NCBI RefSeq assembly: GCF_029269825.1
Contig: NZ_JARJHU010000001.1
Span: 62,001 to 126,000, forward strand
Direction: 5' to 3'
DNA from: Pedobacter sp. JY14-1
GTDB lineage: Bacteria; Bacteroidota; Bacteroidia; Sphingobacteriales; Sphingobacteriaceae
DNA: 64,000 nt
Position 1 is the stretch's first letter. Each line of letters opens with the position of its first letter. Made by a program: the position numbers and the translations under genes. This document shows positions 52,757 to 62,226 of the stretch, piece after piece. The notes beneath the pieces were generated by a model. That model did not search any database and was not told where the DNA came from. It worked only from the letters and a program-made list of their open reading frames with translations.

Positions 52757-54241
52757 TTAATTGCCGGCTATGCCAAATTCCAGTTCATCATTAGGGATCG
52801 GGAACACATATTTCGCGCTGGTCATCGGATTGGCAATGCCATCAGGTATCGTAGCCACATTCATACGCTTATAGTAGAACCAAAGCTGACCTTCCGCATA
52901 GAAATCCTTACGGTATTCAAACTGGATCTCATTATCAAAGGCAGCCCGGTCCGCCACCGTTGGAAGTTCAGGGATAAGCCTGTTGGTCCGAACGGTATTC
53001 AGGTATTTCAGCCCCTCTTCGATTGTCGGCGAAGCTTCTGCCGCGATATAATACATTTCCGACAGTTTGATGAGCGGAATGAGCCGCTGCTTTACATTGG
53101 TGGGGGCATCGCTCCAGTATTTCTTGGTATACACAGTAGTGGAGGCGATCTCATTCCACAGGCTCTTGGAAGCGCCCGGCCTGCGCACGTCCGTACCGTA
53201 CCCAACGAGTGACGCCTGGTAAGTAGCATCCAGTTTGGCCCTGGTAGACCAGAGGTCAGTTGTCTCACCGGTAGTAGTACTGTTTTTGAACAGGTCGTCA
53301 GCAATAGCCTTCATACCGGATACGTAAATGGAGAAAATATGTTCTGTAGTAAAGGTCATGTCAGAGGAGGTGCTGCCGGCATCTGCATTGATCTCCGCAG
53401 AAGTAATGAACCTGAACTTATTGCTTTCAATCACTTCTTTTGCATACTTCAATGCATTGGGCTTATTGCCTTTGAAAAGATAAAGCCGCGCAAGCAGCGC
53501 CTTGACTGCCCAGTAATTCATGTGATTCTGACGGAACTGCAGGAAAAGGTCGGCATTGGTACTGCCCTGGTTGTCCCTGATCTGATCGATGTTTTGGTTC
53601 ACGGAAAGCAGGCTTTCAGCTTCCTTAAGGTCAGCTTCACAGTGGTCGATTACTCCGCCGAGAGTAAGCCTCGCACTGGGAACAACAGTGAAAGCATCCA
53701 TATAAGCGATGGAAGGCTTTCCGGCATTAGCGCCGTTGTCATAACGCTCCGAGAACAGTCTTGCCAGGTCAAAATGCAGGTAAGCCCGCATTGCCAGCGC
53801 CTCGCCCTTAATGATACTACGTGAGGTTCCGTCAAGGACACCTTCGCTCTGGTCAACATTCTTCAGGATATAATTGGCCTGGGCAATGGTCGCATACTGC
53901 GTCTTGAAGACAGTTGCAATTATATTCTGTATTTCAGAATCGGTATAGGTGAAACGGGCCAGCTTCCCTATCGTAGTAAAAGTAGATGATTTGTTCTCAT
54001 AGCGCTGGGCAAGAATGTCCAGCATATTGTAGCTCAGCTGCCCGCCGTAACTGTTGGTGCCGGCAGCGCCCTGATAGATACCGAACAGGGCATCGATATA
54101 ACCCTGACGGGTACTGAACTGCTTGGTTTCCTTGACCTGAGTCTTAGGGTCTACGTCGAGCCACTTCTTGCAGGAGGACAACGAGATCAGCAGACCGAAC
54201 AGGTAAACCGGGAACAATGATGTTATATTTTTGAATCTCAT
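52757..54241 (-). CDS. susD: SusD/RagB-family nutrient-binding outer membrane lipoprotein
   Basis: The leader has LFGLLISLSSCKKWLDVDPK with the lipobox cysteine near residue 24. The TPR-containing body shows SMRAYLHFDLARLFSERYD-like helices (AYLHFDLARLFSERYDNG), YWAVKALLARLYLFKGNKP, RLIPLIKLSEMYYIAAEAS and the C-terminal YRKDFYAEGQLWFYYKRMNV. SusD proteins sit on the SusC pore as lids that bind oligosaccharides or peptides. The gene lies 11 bp after SusC. Confidence 0.95.
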   Translation of the reverse strand: MRFKNITSLFPVYLFGLLISLSSCKKWLDVDPKTQVKETKQFSTRQGYIDALFGIYQGAAGTNSYGGQLSYNMLDILAQRYENKSSTFTTIGKLARFTYTDSEIQNIIATVFKTQYATIAQANYILKNVDQSEGVLDGTSRSIIKGEALAMRAYLHFDLARLFSERYDNGANAGKPSIAYMDAFTVVPSARLTLGGVIDHCEADLKEAESLLSVNQNIDQIRDNQGSTNADLFLQFRQNHMNYWAVKALLARLYLFKGNKPNALKYAKEVIESNKFRFITSAEINADAGSTSSDMTFTTEHIFSIYVSGMKAIADDLFKNSTTTGETTDLWSTRAKLDATYQASLVGYGTDVRRPGASKSLWNEIASTTVYTKKYWSDAPTNVKQRLIPLIKLSEMYYIAAEASPTIEEGLKYLNTVRTNRLIPELPTVADRAAFDNEIQFEYRKDFYAEGQLWFYYKRMNVATIPDGIANPMTSAKYVFPIPNDELEFGIAGN

Positions 54242-54252
54242 GGTATATCTAT

Positions 54253-57200
54253 TTAGAATGTGGTCTGTAATTGCAGGGTATAATTGTGTGCGAAAGGATA
54301 GTCCAGGCCGCGTTCGCGCTTAATGCTGGAAGCTCTGAAGATATCGCTGCCGAACAGGGTGATCTTCGTATTCTGAAGACCAAGGCGCTTGTTCAGTTTA
54401 TCGGAAAAGCGGTAATAGACGGATGCGCTTTCACCGGCGATAAAGTTGTTCTTCTGGACAAATCTCGACGTGGCGTAGGTGATCGGGGCGTTGACATTAT
54501 TGGTATAGTTGACAATCCCCCGGTAAAAGGAAACATCTCCTGGTTTTTGCCACCTGGAATCATATACCCTGCGGTCGACATTATAGAGGGCAACATTGGC
54601 GTTCTCAACGCGGTCCACAAGGGTCTGGTTATAACTATCTCCGCCAAAATCAAACCTCATGTAAATGTTGAAACCTATCCCCTTGATTTCAAGATTTGTA
54701 CCCAGGGTACCATTAATCGTTGAAGTTTTATCCCCTGCGATGACCTGATCCGCAGGATTATAGGTAGTTGTTACTGTACCGTTACGGCTCAGGAAAAGTT
54801 CATTGCCCGAAGCAGGGTCGATACCCAGTGAGGGTACTGCCCAGATCACATTGACCGACTGACCTTCTGCATATTTGGGCAGCGGTGAGGTGGAATTGGT
54901 CGAATTTGCTTTTTCATTGAGCGCCTTGATGGTGGAAGAAATCTTTTCGATCTTGTTCGTTACATGAAAGGCATTGACAAATACCGACCAGTTGTTGCGG
55001 TTGCTGGGCTTGGCCAGGATATTGAAGCGGCCGTAGAGTTCATAACCCTTGTTCACCACATCCCCCATATTGTCATAATATCCCCCGAAACCGGTAGACG
55101 GTGCGCTGGTGATGAAGGCGATACTTCCCTTGGTACGCTCAATAAAGTAATTGGCATTCAGGGTAAAGCGGTTATATAAGGTCAGGTCGAGACCGACGTT
55201 CTGCTTGAGCGTCTTCTGCCAGGCCAGCATGTCATTGCCAAAACCAAGCAGGTAAGAGGCAATGACGCCCCTGTATTCGCGGTCAGTATAGTACTGGCTG
55301 GTGGTAATGCCCTTATAGCTTTCGAAACTTTCCGAACCAGTGGTACCTACCGTATAACGCAACCTGGCATCGTTAATGGCCGGGTTACCTTTGAGGAAAG
55401 ATTCATTGCTCAGGTTCCATCCAGCGCCTGCCGACCAGAAGGGCGCATAACGCTTGTCGGTGCCATATAATGAAGAACCGTCGAGGCGGAACGTCGCGTC
55501 AAAGAGGTAACGGTTATCATATGCATACGCTACCCTGCCCAGTGTACCAAAAGAACGGGTAATGCTCTCACTGCCGGTCGGTTTCTGGTTCGTAGGATAC
55601 TGGTTACCCAGGATGAACTGGTCGAGGTTGGGATTCGGAAACCCGATAACCCTGACCGATTGGGTATTGTAATCGATCTCCTTGATATTGAGCGTAGCCG
55701 AACCGGACACAAAGTGCTTACCGAAGTTCTTGTTGGCCTCCCCTGTCAGAAAGCCTTCTACGCGCTGCAGGTCGCCGGTGCCCTTGGTATAAGAACCCTT
55801 TTCAAAAGTAGTCACATTGGCGAATGAACTGTGCTGTGCCGGCAGAAAGATATCAGATTCATCGTTCTGCTTGGTATAAGACAGGCGTCCGGTAAGGCGC
55901 AGCCATTCCCTCGCCTGCCAGCGCGTCTCAAAGTTATTGGTAATGCCACGATAGGCAGTGCGGTCAGTAATATTGAGAGAAGCATTATAAAGCGGGTTTA
56001 CCGGACGCCCTGTGTAACCATTGAGGTTGTCGTAATAGTCCTGGTTGGTCACACGGAGTCCGGTAGCCGGGTCGATCACCTCTTCCAGGTAAACCTTCAG
56101 GTTACCATCCGCATCATAGGGACTCCAGTAGGGGTTCAGCCGGGTATACTGGGTAAAAGAACCGTAAGGCGAATTATTGGCATTGTTAAAATAAAGGTTC
56201 AGATCATTCCTGAACTGGAAATTCTTGAGCCGGTAGGAAAGGAAAGAATTACCGGAAGTAGTCTTGCGGTCAGATCCCTTCATTACCCCTGTTTTCTGGT
56301 CGTAGGTAAGGTTAAGCCCATAGGTAACGGCATCTGCACCACCTTCTACATAGAGGTTGTGCTTCTGACCTACCCCCGTACGCAATGGCTTGGCGATCCA
56401 GTCGGTATTTACTCCCGATTTTACGGCAGCCAGACGATTGGCACGTACCAGGTCCAGTGCATTTTGTGTGGTGTTGAAGTTATTTTTGAAAAAACCGGAA
56501 CGGTCTTCCAGTTCAAATTTCTCCGCAGCGTTCAGCAGGTCATAACCGGAAAGGTCCGGTGCTTCAATAGCTGTACTTGCATTATACGTGAAACGCAGTT
56601 TACCTTCCACCGGGCGGATCTGTTCAATGACAACGACACCATTTGCACCCCGTGAACCATAAATGGCCGTAGCGCCCGCATCTTTAAGTATGGTCACGCT
56701 GGCGATACGGTTCATATCCAGGTCATTGATCCGCTGCAGCGTGGTCTCGAAGCCGTCCAAAATAAACAGTGGTGCGTTAGGCGCTGCCTGATAATTGAAG
56801 GGATCAGCCCCTCCTACCTGCCGGGTATCTACCAGCGTGTTTCCTCCGCGGAGTACCACGTCTGGCAATACGTTGGGGTTTGAGCCGATATTCAGATTTT
56901 CGGGGATCTGGAATGAGGGGTCCAGTGACTTTAGTGCAGTAAGTACATTATTGTTGGATACCTTGGCCAGCTCTTCATTATTAAAGGTACGCGCGGCGCC
57001 GGTAAAGGTTGATTTCGACTGCGAGAAGATACCGGTAACTACCACTCCCTTCAGGGATTGCGGCGATTCACTGAGTCGGACCTCCAGCACACGGCTGGTA
57101 ACGGTGATTTCCTGTGTCTCATAACCGATATAGCTGACCAGCAGTACAGCATTCCCGGAAGCGAGAATGCGGAAGTTACCTCTGCTGTCCGTTACCGTCC

Positions 57201-57741
57201 TGTTCTTACCGTTCTTGATGGATATATTTGCGCCGGGAATACGTTCCTTGGTCTTGGCGTCAAAGACGGTACCAGTGACAATACTGTCCGCAACACCAGC
57301 AGACGGCACCCGTAGCACACCGGCCCCAGTTCCGGCAGGGTTCCGTACAGCACCCTTCGTAATCAGGATCCGGTCGTCGATCTGCCGGTAGGAAAGTTCC
57401 GAGCCCGCCAGCAGTTGCTTCATGAGCTGCCCCACACTGATGGAACGGCTGTTGATATTAAGCTGGTCAATATCTTTCAGGTCCGAAGTCCTGTAAAGGA
57501 ACCGGAAAGGTGTCACCTTTTCGATTTTTTTTATGGCACTGATCAGGTCTTCGTTTTCCAGTTTGAGGCTGATGCTCACATTCTCCATCGCCTGCCCGCG
57601 GACGGAAGCCGAGACCATTTGTAATGAGAGCGAAATAACAACGCCGGTAAGTACAGTTATTCGCATACAATAAATTAAGACAAGTTGATATTTCCGGAAC
57701 ATACCCGTTCCGTTTCTTGCTGCTTCTGCAGAAAAATTCAT
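54253..57741 (-). CDS. susC: SusC/RagA-family TonB-dependent receptor with STN domain
   Basis: The 1162-residue receptor has a signal region near 20-45, an STN (secretin/TonB N-terminal) domain at about 52-112 (LENEDLISAIKKIEKVTPF), and a CarboxypepD_reg domain at about 150-230 (VTGTVFDAKTKERIPGANIS). The plug has the TonB-linked motif NLNIGSNPNVLPDVVLRGG and GSRGANGVVVIE, and a beta-barrel ends in FAHNYTLQLQTTF. The STN domain normally signals to FecR-type anti-sigma factors, matching the FecR and sigma genes upstream. It should import a ligand using TonB energy. Confidence 0.95.
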   Translation of the reverse strand: MNFSAEAARNGTGMFRKYQLVLIYCMRITVLTGVVISLSLQMVSASVRGQAMENVSISLKLENEDLISAIKKIEKVTPFRFLYRTSDLKDIDQLNINSRSISVGQLMKQLLAGSELSYRQIDDRILITKGAVRNPAGTGAGVLRVPSAGVADSIVTGTVFDAKTKERIPGANISIKNGKNRTVTDSRGNFRILASGNAVLLVSYIGYETQEITVTSRVLEVRLSESPQSLKGVVVTGIFSQSKSTFTGAARTFNNEELAKVSNNNVLTALKSLDPSFQIPENLNIGSNPNVLPDVVLRGGNTLVDTRQVGGADPFNYQAAPNAPLFILDGFETTLQRINDLDMNRIASVTILKDAGATAIYGSRGANGVVVIEQIRPVEGKLRFTYNASTAIEAPDLSGYDLLNAAEKFELEDRSGFFKNNFNTTQNALDLVRANRLAAVKSGVNTDWIAKPLRTGVGQKHNLYVEGGADAVTYGLNLTYDQKTGVMKGSDRKTTSGNSFLSYRLKNFQFRNDLNLYFNNANNSPYGSFTQYTRLNPYWSPYDADGNLKVYLEEVIDPATGLRVTNQDYYDNLNGYTGRPVNPLYNASLNITDRTAYRGITNNFETRWQAREWLRLTGRLSYTKQNDESDIFLPAQHSSFANVTTFEKGSYTKGTGDLQRVEGFLTGEANKNFGKHFVSGSATLNIKEIDYNTQSVRVIGFPNPNLDQFILGNQYPTNQKPTGSESITRSFGTLGRVAYAYDNRYLFDATFRLDGSSLYGTDKRYAPFWSAGAGWNLSNESFLKGNPAINDARLRYTVGTTGSESFESYKGITTSQYYTDREYRGVIASYLLGFGNDMLAWQKTLKQNVGLDLTLYNRFTLNANYFIERTKGSIAFITSAPSTGFGGYYDNMGDVVNKGYELYGRFNILAKPSNRNNWSVFVNAFHVTNKIEKISSTIKALNEKANSTNSTSPLPKYAEGQSVNVIWAVPSLGIDPASGNELFLSRNGTVTTTYNPADQVIAGDKTSTINGTLGTNLEIKGIGFNIYMRFDFGGDSYNQTLVDRVENANVALYNVDRRVYDSRWQKPGDVSFYRGIVNYTNNVNAPITYATSRFVQKNNFIAGESASVYYRFSDKLNKRLGLQNTKITLFGSDIFRASSIKRERGLDYPFAHNYTLQLQTTF

Positions 57742-57791
57742 ATTTTAGTTTTTTATGTGATGACTAAACTCTTGCTTGGAATTACATGAAG

Positions 57792-57811
57792 TTCCCATTG
57801 CGGAATGGGAA
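57792..57811 (-). repeat. Short hairpin between FecR and SusC genes
   Basis: TTCCCATT (57792-57799) and AATGGGAA (57804-57811) form an 8-bp perfect stem with a 4-bp loop. It lies 50 bp upstream of the SusC start codon, downstream of a larger hairpin, and could be in the SusC leader. Confidence 0.5.
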
Positions 57812-57816
57812 ACCCC

Positions 57817-57866
57817 GGGTAAGACCGGCTGTTGGATACTCGTAATATCCTGTAGCGGTCTTACCC
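57817..57866 (-). terminator. Hairpin ending the sigma-FecR transcript
   Basis: GGGTAAGACCG (57817-57827) pairs exactly with CGGTCTTACCC (57856-57866) in an 11-bp stem with a 28-base loop. It lies about 50 bp after the FecR stop on the minus strand, fitting a terminator or attenuator between the regulators and the receptor. No T-run follows. Confidence 0.55.
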
Positions 57867-57913
57867 TTTGTTATGTCGGGTTAGTCTTGTCTTGGTAGCA
57901 TTGTTTCATGTGG

Positions 57914-58918
57914 TTATTGGTTTAAAGGTTGAATGGATATTGTTTTATGTTCATGGTCAATGGTATACTTACCATCGATAAAGGAAGATAATCCTGCAAT
58001 GAAGGATTCCATAGGCTCCTTGCTGCGCATGGAATACGTAAACGTAGCGGCATTGAGGGCCGGGTCGGTGACGATGATCTTGTAACCGAAACGGCTTTCG
58101 AGCCTGCCTTTGGCATCTGCCACCGATATATCGTTAAATTCCATATCCTCCTGGTTCCAGGCCAGTTCCGCACTGGCATCAACCACTTTGCGTAGCGGCA
58201 TGTGCTGCTCATCAAAGATCACCTGTGAATTTTTAGGCAATACGGCAGACCAATGGGTTTTCACACTCCTGACCTCGACCAGGCCTCTGATCACATTGAC
58301 CTTGACAACACCGCTTCCTGGTTTGGCGGTGATGTCAAACGCAGTGCCCAGGACTGTGGTGCGGACAGCCCCTGAGTAGATAATAAATGGTTTAAGCGGA
58401 TTGTGTGCGATATCAAAGAATGCCTTTCCTTCGAGCGCTACCTCCCTGTTGTATTTCTTATTGAATGCAGGAAGCAGCGTGAGTTTACTGCCCTTTTCCA
58501 GGATCACAAAACTGCCGTCAGGCAACTTCATCATGCTGTTCTCCACTTTTGAAGCCAGGAGGACGGTACCCTGTTCGGCCTTTCTGCCAGCTTCAGTAAC
58601 GGCCTTTTCAGCCACCTGATGCTGGCCCTCCTCTTCCCGCTGTTTTACAGACTGAAACAGGTAAACGAAAAGTACAGCTGCGACCACTGCAGCAGCCACG
58701 GCCGACCAGCGGAAGAGCGGCATCGCATTGCGGTACCGGTGTTGTCCGAGCCCGGCCCATATGCGGCGTTTTGTTTCCTTAAGTTGTTTTGCAGATAACT
58801 CAGGCCTTTCCTGCCGGAGTTGCTCAAGGTACCATGCTTCCACCAGGGCCTGCTCCTCTTCGGTACATTTACCCTGCGCATAGCGTTCAAAAATAGCTTC
58901 CGGAAGTTGGTCTTTCAT
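57914..58918 (-). CDS. FecR-family anti-sigma protein
   Basis: The 334-residue protein has a cytoplasmic start (PEAIFERYAQGKCTEEEQAL), a membrane helix near 70-90 (RWSAVAAAVVAAVLFVYLFQ) and a periplasmic FecR domain (about 125-230: SFVILEKGSKLTLLPAFNKK, VALEGKAFFDIAHNPLKPF, VRTTVLGTAFDIT). The C-terminal DUF4974 (about 260-330) has DMEFNDISVADAKGRLESRF. It should hold or activate the sigma factor depending on the state of the SusC receptor. It lies 78 bp after the sigma factor gene. Confidence 0.94.
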   Translation of the reverse strand: MKDQLPEAIFERYAQGKCTEEEQALVEAWYLEQLRQERPELSAKQLKETKRRIWAGLGQHRYRNAMPLFRWSAVAAAVVAAVLFVYLFQSVKQREEEGQHQVAEKAVTEAGRKAEQGTVLLASKVENSMMKLPDGSFVILEKGSKLTLLPAFNKKYNREVALEGKAFFDIAHNPLKPFIIYSGAVRTTVLGTAFDITAKPGSGVVKVNVIRGLVEVRSVKTHWSAVLPKNSQVIFDEQHMPLRKVVDASAELAWNQEDMEFNDISVADAKGRLESRFGYKIIVTDPALNAATFTYSMRSKEPMESFIAGLSSFIDGKYTIDHEHKTISIQPLNQ

Positions 58919-58996
58919 GATTTCGCTTAAAAAAACATTGTGCTTTTATACCATGTCGGCTGAAATGCCCACAGGTAGTAGAAGAAAATAAAAAAA

Positions 58997-59605
58997 TTAA
59001 AACAATTTTGATATGGCCTGGAAAACGGCAGCAAAAAGCAGCAGAAGCAACGAATAATAATTAGTAAATTTTGGTTTCAGTAATTTGATGGCATTGCTGA
59101 TCTGCTTTTTTACAGTCTTATCAGAAATATTCAGGGTAGTGGCGATCTCCTGGTAAGATAGCTCTTCCTTCCTGCTCATTTCAAATACTATTTTCATCTT
59201 TTGAGGCAGGTTTTGTATCTCCTTTTCTATTTCAGCCCTCGTTTCATTTTCCAGCAGGGTACGGTCTGTATTATTCACATACTGCTCAGAAAAGCGGGCA
59301 AAGGAATCTGCGTAATCCGTACGGACCTTCTGCTTACTGATATGATCGAAGATCTTATACCTGATCGCCGTATACAAATAACCGGATAAATTACCATGTA
59401 CCTCCAGTTCGGCGCCTTTCTTAAGCAGCGATAAAAATACATCCTGAACCACATCCTTTGCCTCATCTTCATCCCTGATGACTTTACACGCTGAAATATA
59501 GAGCAATTGCCAGTACCGGTCATAAATCTGACTGAAAGCATCCCGATCACCGCTTTTCAGTAAAGCAAGCAGCTCAGCATCGTCAATTTCAGTTCTTTTA
59601 CCCAT
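58997..59605 (-). CDS. ECF RNA polymerase sigma factor (FecI-like)
   Basis: Region 2 has FSQIYDRYWQLLYISACKVI and VVQDVFLSLLKK. Region 4 has LPQKMKIVFEMSRKEELSYQ, EIATTLNISDKTVKKQISNA and the recognition helix. The C-terminus carries a hydrophobic tail YYSLLLLLFAAVFQAISKLF, common in Bacteroidota sigma factors of this group. Together with FecR and the STN-bearing SusC it forms a cell-surface signalling system controlling the downstream locus. Confidence 0.94.
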   Translation of the reverse strand: MGKRTEIDDAELLALLKSGDRDAFSQIYDRYWQLLYISACKVIRDEDEAKDVVQDVFLSLLKKGAELEVHGNLSGYLYTAIRYKIFDHISKQKVRTDYADSFARFSEQYVNNTDRTLLENETRAEIEKEIQNLPQKMKIVFEMSRKEELSYQEIATTLNISDKTVKKQISNAIKLLKPKFTNYYSLLLLLFAAVFQAISKLF

Positions 59606-59637
59606 GATTAGTTATTTACTTTCCCCTGTTTTCCGGA

Positions 59638-59645
59638 CAAATATA
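59638..59645 (-). promoter_or_regulatory. Candidate -7 element of the sigma factor gene
   Basis: On the minus strand TATATTTG fits TAnnTTTG and lies 32 bp upstream of the start at 59605, with transcription expected near 59631. The -33 TTTG is not at a proper distance. Confidence 0.4.
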
Positions 59646-59800
59646 ATAAAGTCTACAAAATAAGTAGATTTAAATAATCCTTTCCCTCCGGAACAAAAAA
59701 AGCAATTATTCACATAAAACACCACAAATATTTTATTTTATCCATTATAAATGACAAAAAATAAGTTTTTATACCTATAATTATCCATATATTTCAAAAT

Positions 59801-61258
59801 ATGAGTGAAATAAATCTAAACAACTACAAAAAAATACATGAAACATGGGATGAAATGTATGTTTCAGACAAAAAACTCAGAAACCAATACCAAAATATAC
59901 TAAAATACCTGAAAAATGAATCAGCAAACGACTTAAACAAGAAAGAAGAGTTAGCAAAAAGGCTTTTCATGAGTCAGGGCATTACCTTTACAGTTTATGA
60001 CAGCGGGGAAGGTATTGAAAAAATTTTTCCTTTTGACATTATTCCGAGAATTATTACGGCTTCAGAGTGGGATTTCATAGAAAAAGGCATCAGGCAACGG
60101 CTGAAGGCATTAAACCTGTTTCTGAAAGATGTATATACCAACCAGTTTATCCTGAAGGACAAGGTCATTCCGGCTCAACTGGTCTACTCCTGCCCCCACT
60201 TCCTAAGGGAAATGCATCATCTGCAGGTACCACATGACATTTATACGCACATTGCAGGAATTGACCTCATACGGGACTATGATGGTACCTTCTACGTACT
60301 GGAAGATAACCTGAGAACCCCGTCAGGGGTGAGTTACATGCTGGAAAACCGCGAGATCACCAAAAGACTTTTCCCAGACCTGATCCCGCAGTGTAAGGTA
60401 CGCAGTGTAACAGAATATCCGGCTATTTTATACCGGAACCTGCTGGCTTTGTCCCCGCGGGCCGTCGCCAACCCGACAATCGTTTTACTGAGTCCGGGAA
60501 TGTACAACTCAGCCTATTATGAACACACGACACTGGCCCGGCTGATGGGCGTTGAACTGGTAGAGGGACGTGACCTGGTGATCGATGAACAAAAGGTATT
60601 CATGAAGACCACCACAGGTCTGCAGCAGGTAGATGTGATCTACCGGAGGGTAGATGACGATTATATTGATCCGCTGGTCTTTAATCCCGGAAGTGTGCTT
60701 GGTGTCGCCGGGCTCATGAGTGCCTACCGTAAGGGAAATGTAGCGATTGTAAATGCAGTAGGAAACGGTGTTGCCGATGATAAGGCCATATACGGCTATG
60801 TGCCTGAAATGATCCGGTATTACCTGAATGAGGAACCTTTACTGAAAAATGTACCCACCTACAGCATGGGCAACCGAGACGAGCGCGAATACGTATTCGG
60901 TAACATTCAGAAAATGGTCATCAAGAAAACCAATGGCAGCGGCGGGTATGGTATGCTGATGGGGCACGCGGCCGGTCAGGAAGAAATTGAGGCCTACAAG
61001 AGGGAAGTGATGAAAGATCCCCGGAATTTCATTGCCCAGCCAACCATCAGCCTGTCCTCTGCACCTTGTTACATCGATGGGATGCTTCAGCCGAGGCGGG
61101 TAGATCTGCGTCCCTTTGCCTTATATGGCCCCGATGGCATCTCCATTGTGCCCGGCGGCCTGACCAGGGTCGCGCTGAAAGCAGGTTCGCTCGTTGTAAA
61201 CAGTTCTCAGGGCGGGGGCAGCAAGGATACCTGGGTCTTATCAAATGATACAAACTAA
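59801..61258 (+). CDS. Circularly permuted type-2 ATP-grasp protein
   Basis: The 485-residue protein has an N-terminal part (ESANDLNKKEELAKRLFMSQ), the ATP-grasp-type GIDLIRDYDGTFYVLEDNLR, SYMLENREITKRLF, DVIYRRVDDDYIDPLVFNP and VAIVNAVGNGVADDKAIYGY. The closing VIKKTNGSGGYGMLMGHAAG and LRPFALYGPDGISIVPGGLT follow. The order of ATP-grasp elements is permuted, as in the family described with alpha-E and transglutaminase partners. It presumably makes an amide or peptide bond using ATP. It is the first gene of a three-gene unit. Confidence 0.93.
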   Translation: MSEINLNNYKKIHETWDEMYVSDKKLRNQYQNILKYLKNESANDLNKKEELAKRLFMSQGITFTVYDSGEGIEKIFPFDIIPRIITASEWDFIEKGIRQRLKALNLFLKDVYTNQFILKDKVIPAQLVYSCPHFLREMHHLQVPHDIYTHIAGIDLIRDYDGTFYVLEDNLRTPSGVSYMLENREITKRLFPDLIPQCKVRSVTEYPAILYRNLLALSPRAVANPTIVLLSPGMYNSAYYEHTTLARLMGVELVEGRDLVIDEQKVFMKTTTGLQQVDVIYRRVDDDYIDPLVFNPGSVLGVAGLMSAYRKGNVAIVNAVGNGVADDKAIYGYVPEMIRYYLNEEPLLKNVPTYSMGNRDEREYVFGNIQKMVIKKTNGSGGYGMLMGHAAGQEEIEAYKREVMKDPRNFIAQPTISLSSAPCYIDGMLQPRRVDLRPFALYGPDGISIVPGGLTRVALKAGSLVVNSSQGGGSKDTWVLSNDTN

Positions 61259-61270
61259 AAAAGATACGAT

Positions 61271-62206
61271 ATGTTAAGCAGGGTAGCTTCGAGTTTATAC
61301 TGGATGAGCAGGTATGTAGAAAGAAGCGACGGCATCCTTAGGATGCTGAAGATCAACTACGCTTCTGCTCAGGACACCATACATGAATTCACCTGGGATC
61401 CGGTGATCCGCATTTCCTCGGGAGGAAATGAGCAGGAGATCCGGCTAATGAAAAACGACAGCAGAAAGGTAGTGGAATACCTGCTGTTCAACCGCAATAA
61501 TCCGAATTCCATCATCAATATCATTACGCTGGCGAGGGAAAACGCAAGAAGTGTACAGGAACACATTGCAAAAGACCTATGGCAGTGCCTGAATGAATAC
61601 TACCATACGGTGAAAGATCCCAAGCTGTTAGGATACGTTCAGAAAGATGATCCTATGACGGCGCTCGATATCCTGATCAGGCAGGTAATGCTTTATTACG
61701 GGACTGCCGACAGCACCATGGAACGCGGAGAGATCAGGAGTTTTATGAGCATTGGAAAATATCTTGAACGCAGTATTCAATCAATCGACATCCTGGATAT
61801 CAAATTCATTTCCATAAACAATAACCCCGACTTACTGACCGACACATCTTACTGGAAGCACCTCCTGCTTTCACTGGGCGGATATGAGCTGTACCTAAAA
61901 TCCTACCGGGAAGGCTTCAGCGATGAGAACGTGCTCGAACTGGTCATGCTGAACAGTGATTTTCCGCGATCAGCGAGATATTCTGTAAACAATATCCAGC
62001 GATATTTCCAGCGGCTGAAAAGCGAAAAGAACATTGACCACTATAACGGCCTTTCGTTTAACATCGGAAAGCTGAACAGCAACATTACCTACAGCTCAGT
62101 GCATACGATTAAGCAGGAAGGGCTTCATAATTACCTGGTAAATATCCGCAGCAGCCTGTATGGTATCGGAAATCTGCTGAACGAGTACTATTTCGCCAAT
62201 CTATAG
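61271..62206 (+). CDS. Alpha-E domain protein
   Basis: The 311-residue helical protein opens MLSRVASSLYWMSRYVERSD, followed by RMLKINYASAQD, ENARSVQEHIAKDLWQCLNE and YFGTADSTMERGEIRSFMSI-like helices (YYGTADSTMERGEIRSFMSI). This is the alpha-E (DUF403) pattern. The domain is found with circularly permuted ATP-grasp and transglutaminase proteins, as an accessory of peptide-modifying enzymes of unknown product. It starts 12 bp after the ATP-grasp stop. Confidence 0.92.
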   Translation: MLSRVASSLYWMSRYVERSDGILRMLKINYASAQDTIHEFTWDPVIRISSGGNEQEIRLMKNDSRKVVEYLLFNRNNPNSIINIITLARENARSVQEHIAKDLWQCLNEYYHTVKDPKLLGYVQKDDPMTALDILIRQVMLYYGTADSTMERGEIRSFMSIGKYLERSIQSIDILDIKFISINNNPDLLTDTSYWKHLLLSLGGYELYLKSYREGFSDENVLELVMLNSDFPRSARYSVNNIQRYFQRLKSEKNIDHYNGLSFNIGKLNSNITYSSVHTIKQEGLHNYLVNIRSSLYGIGNLLNEYYFANL

Positions 62207-62226
62207 CCAACTAAAAAAAACACCAG

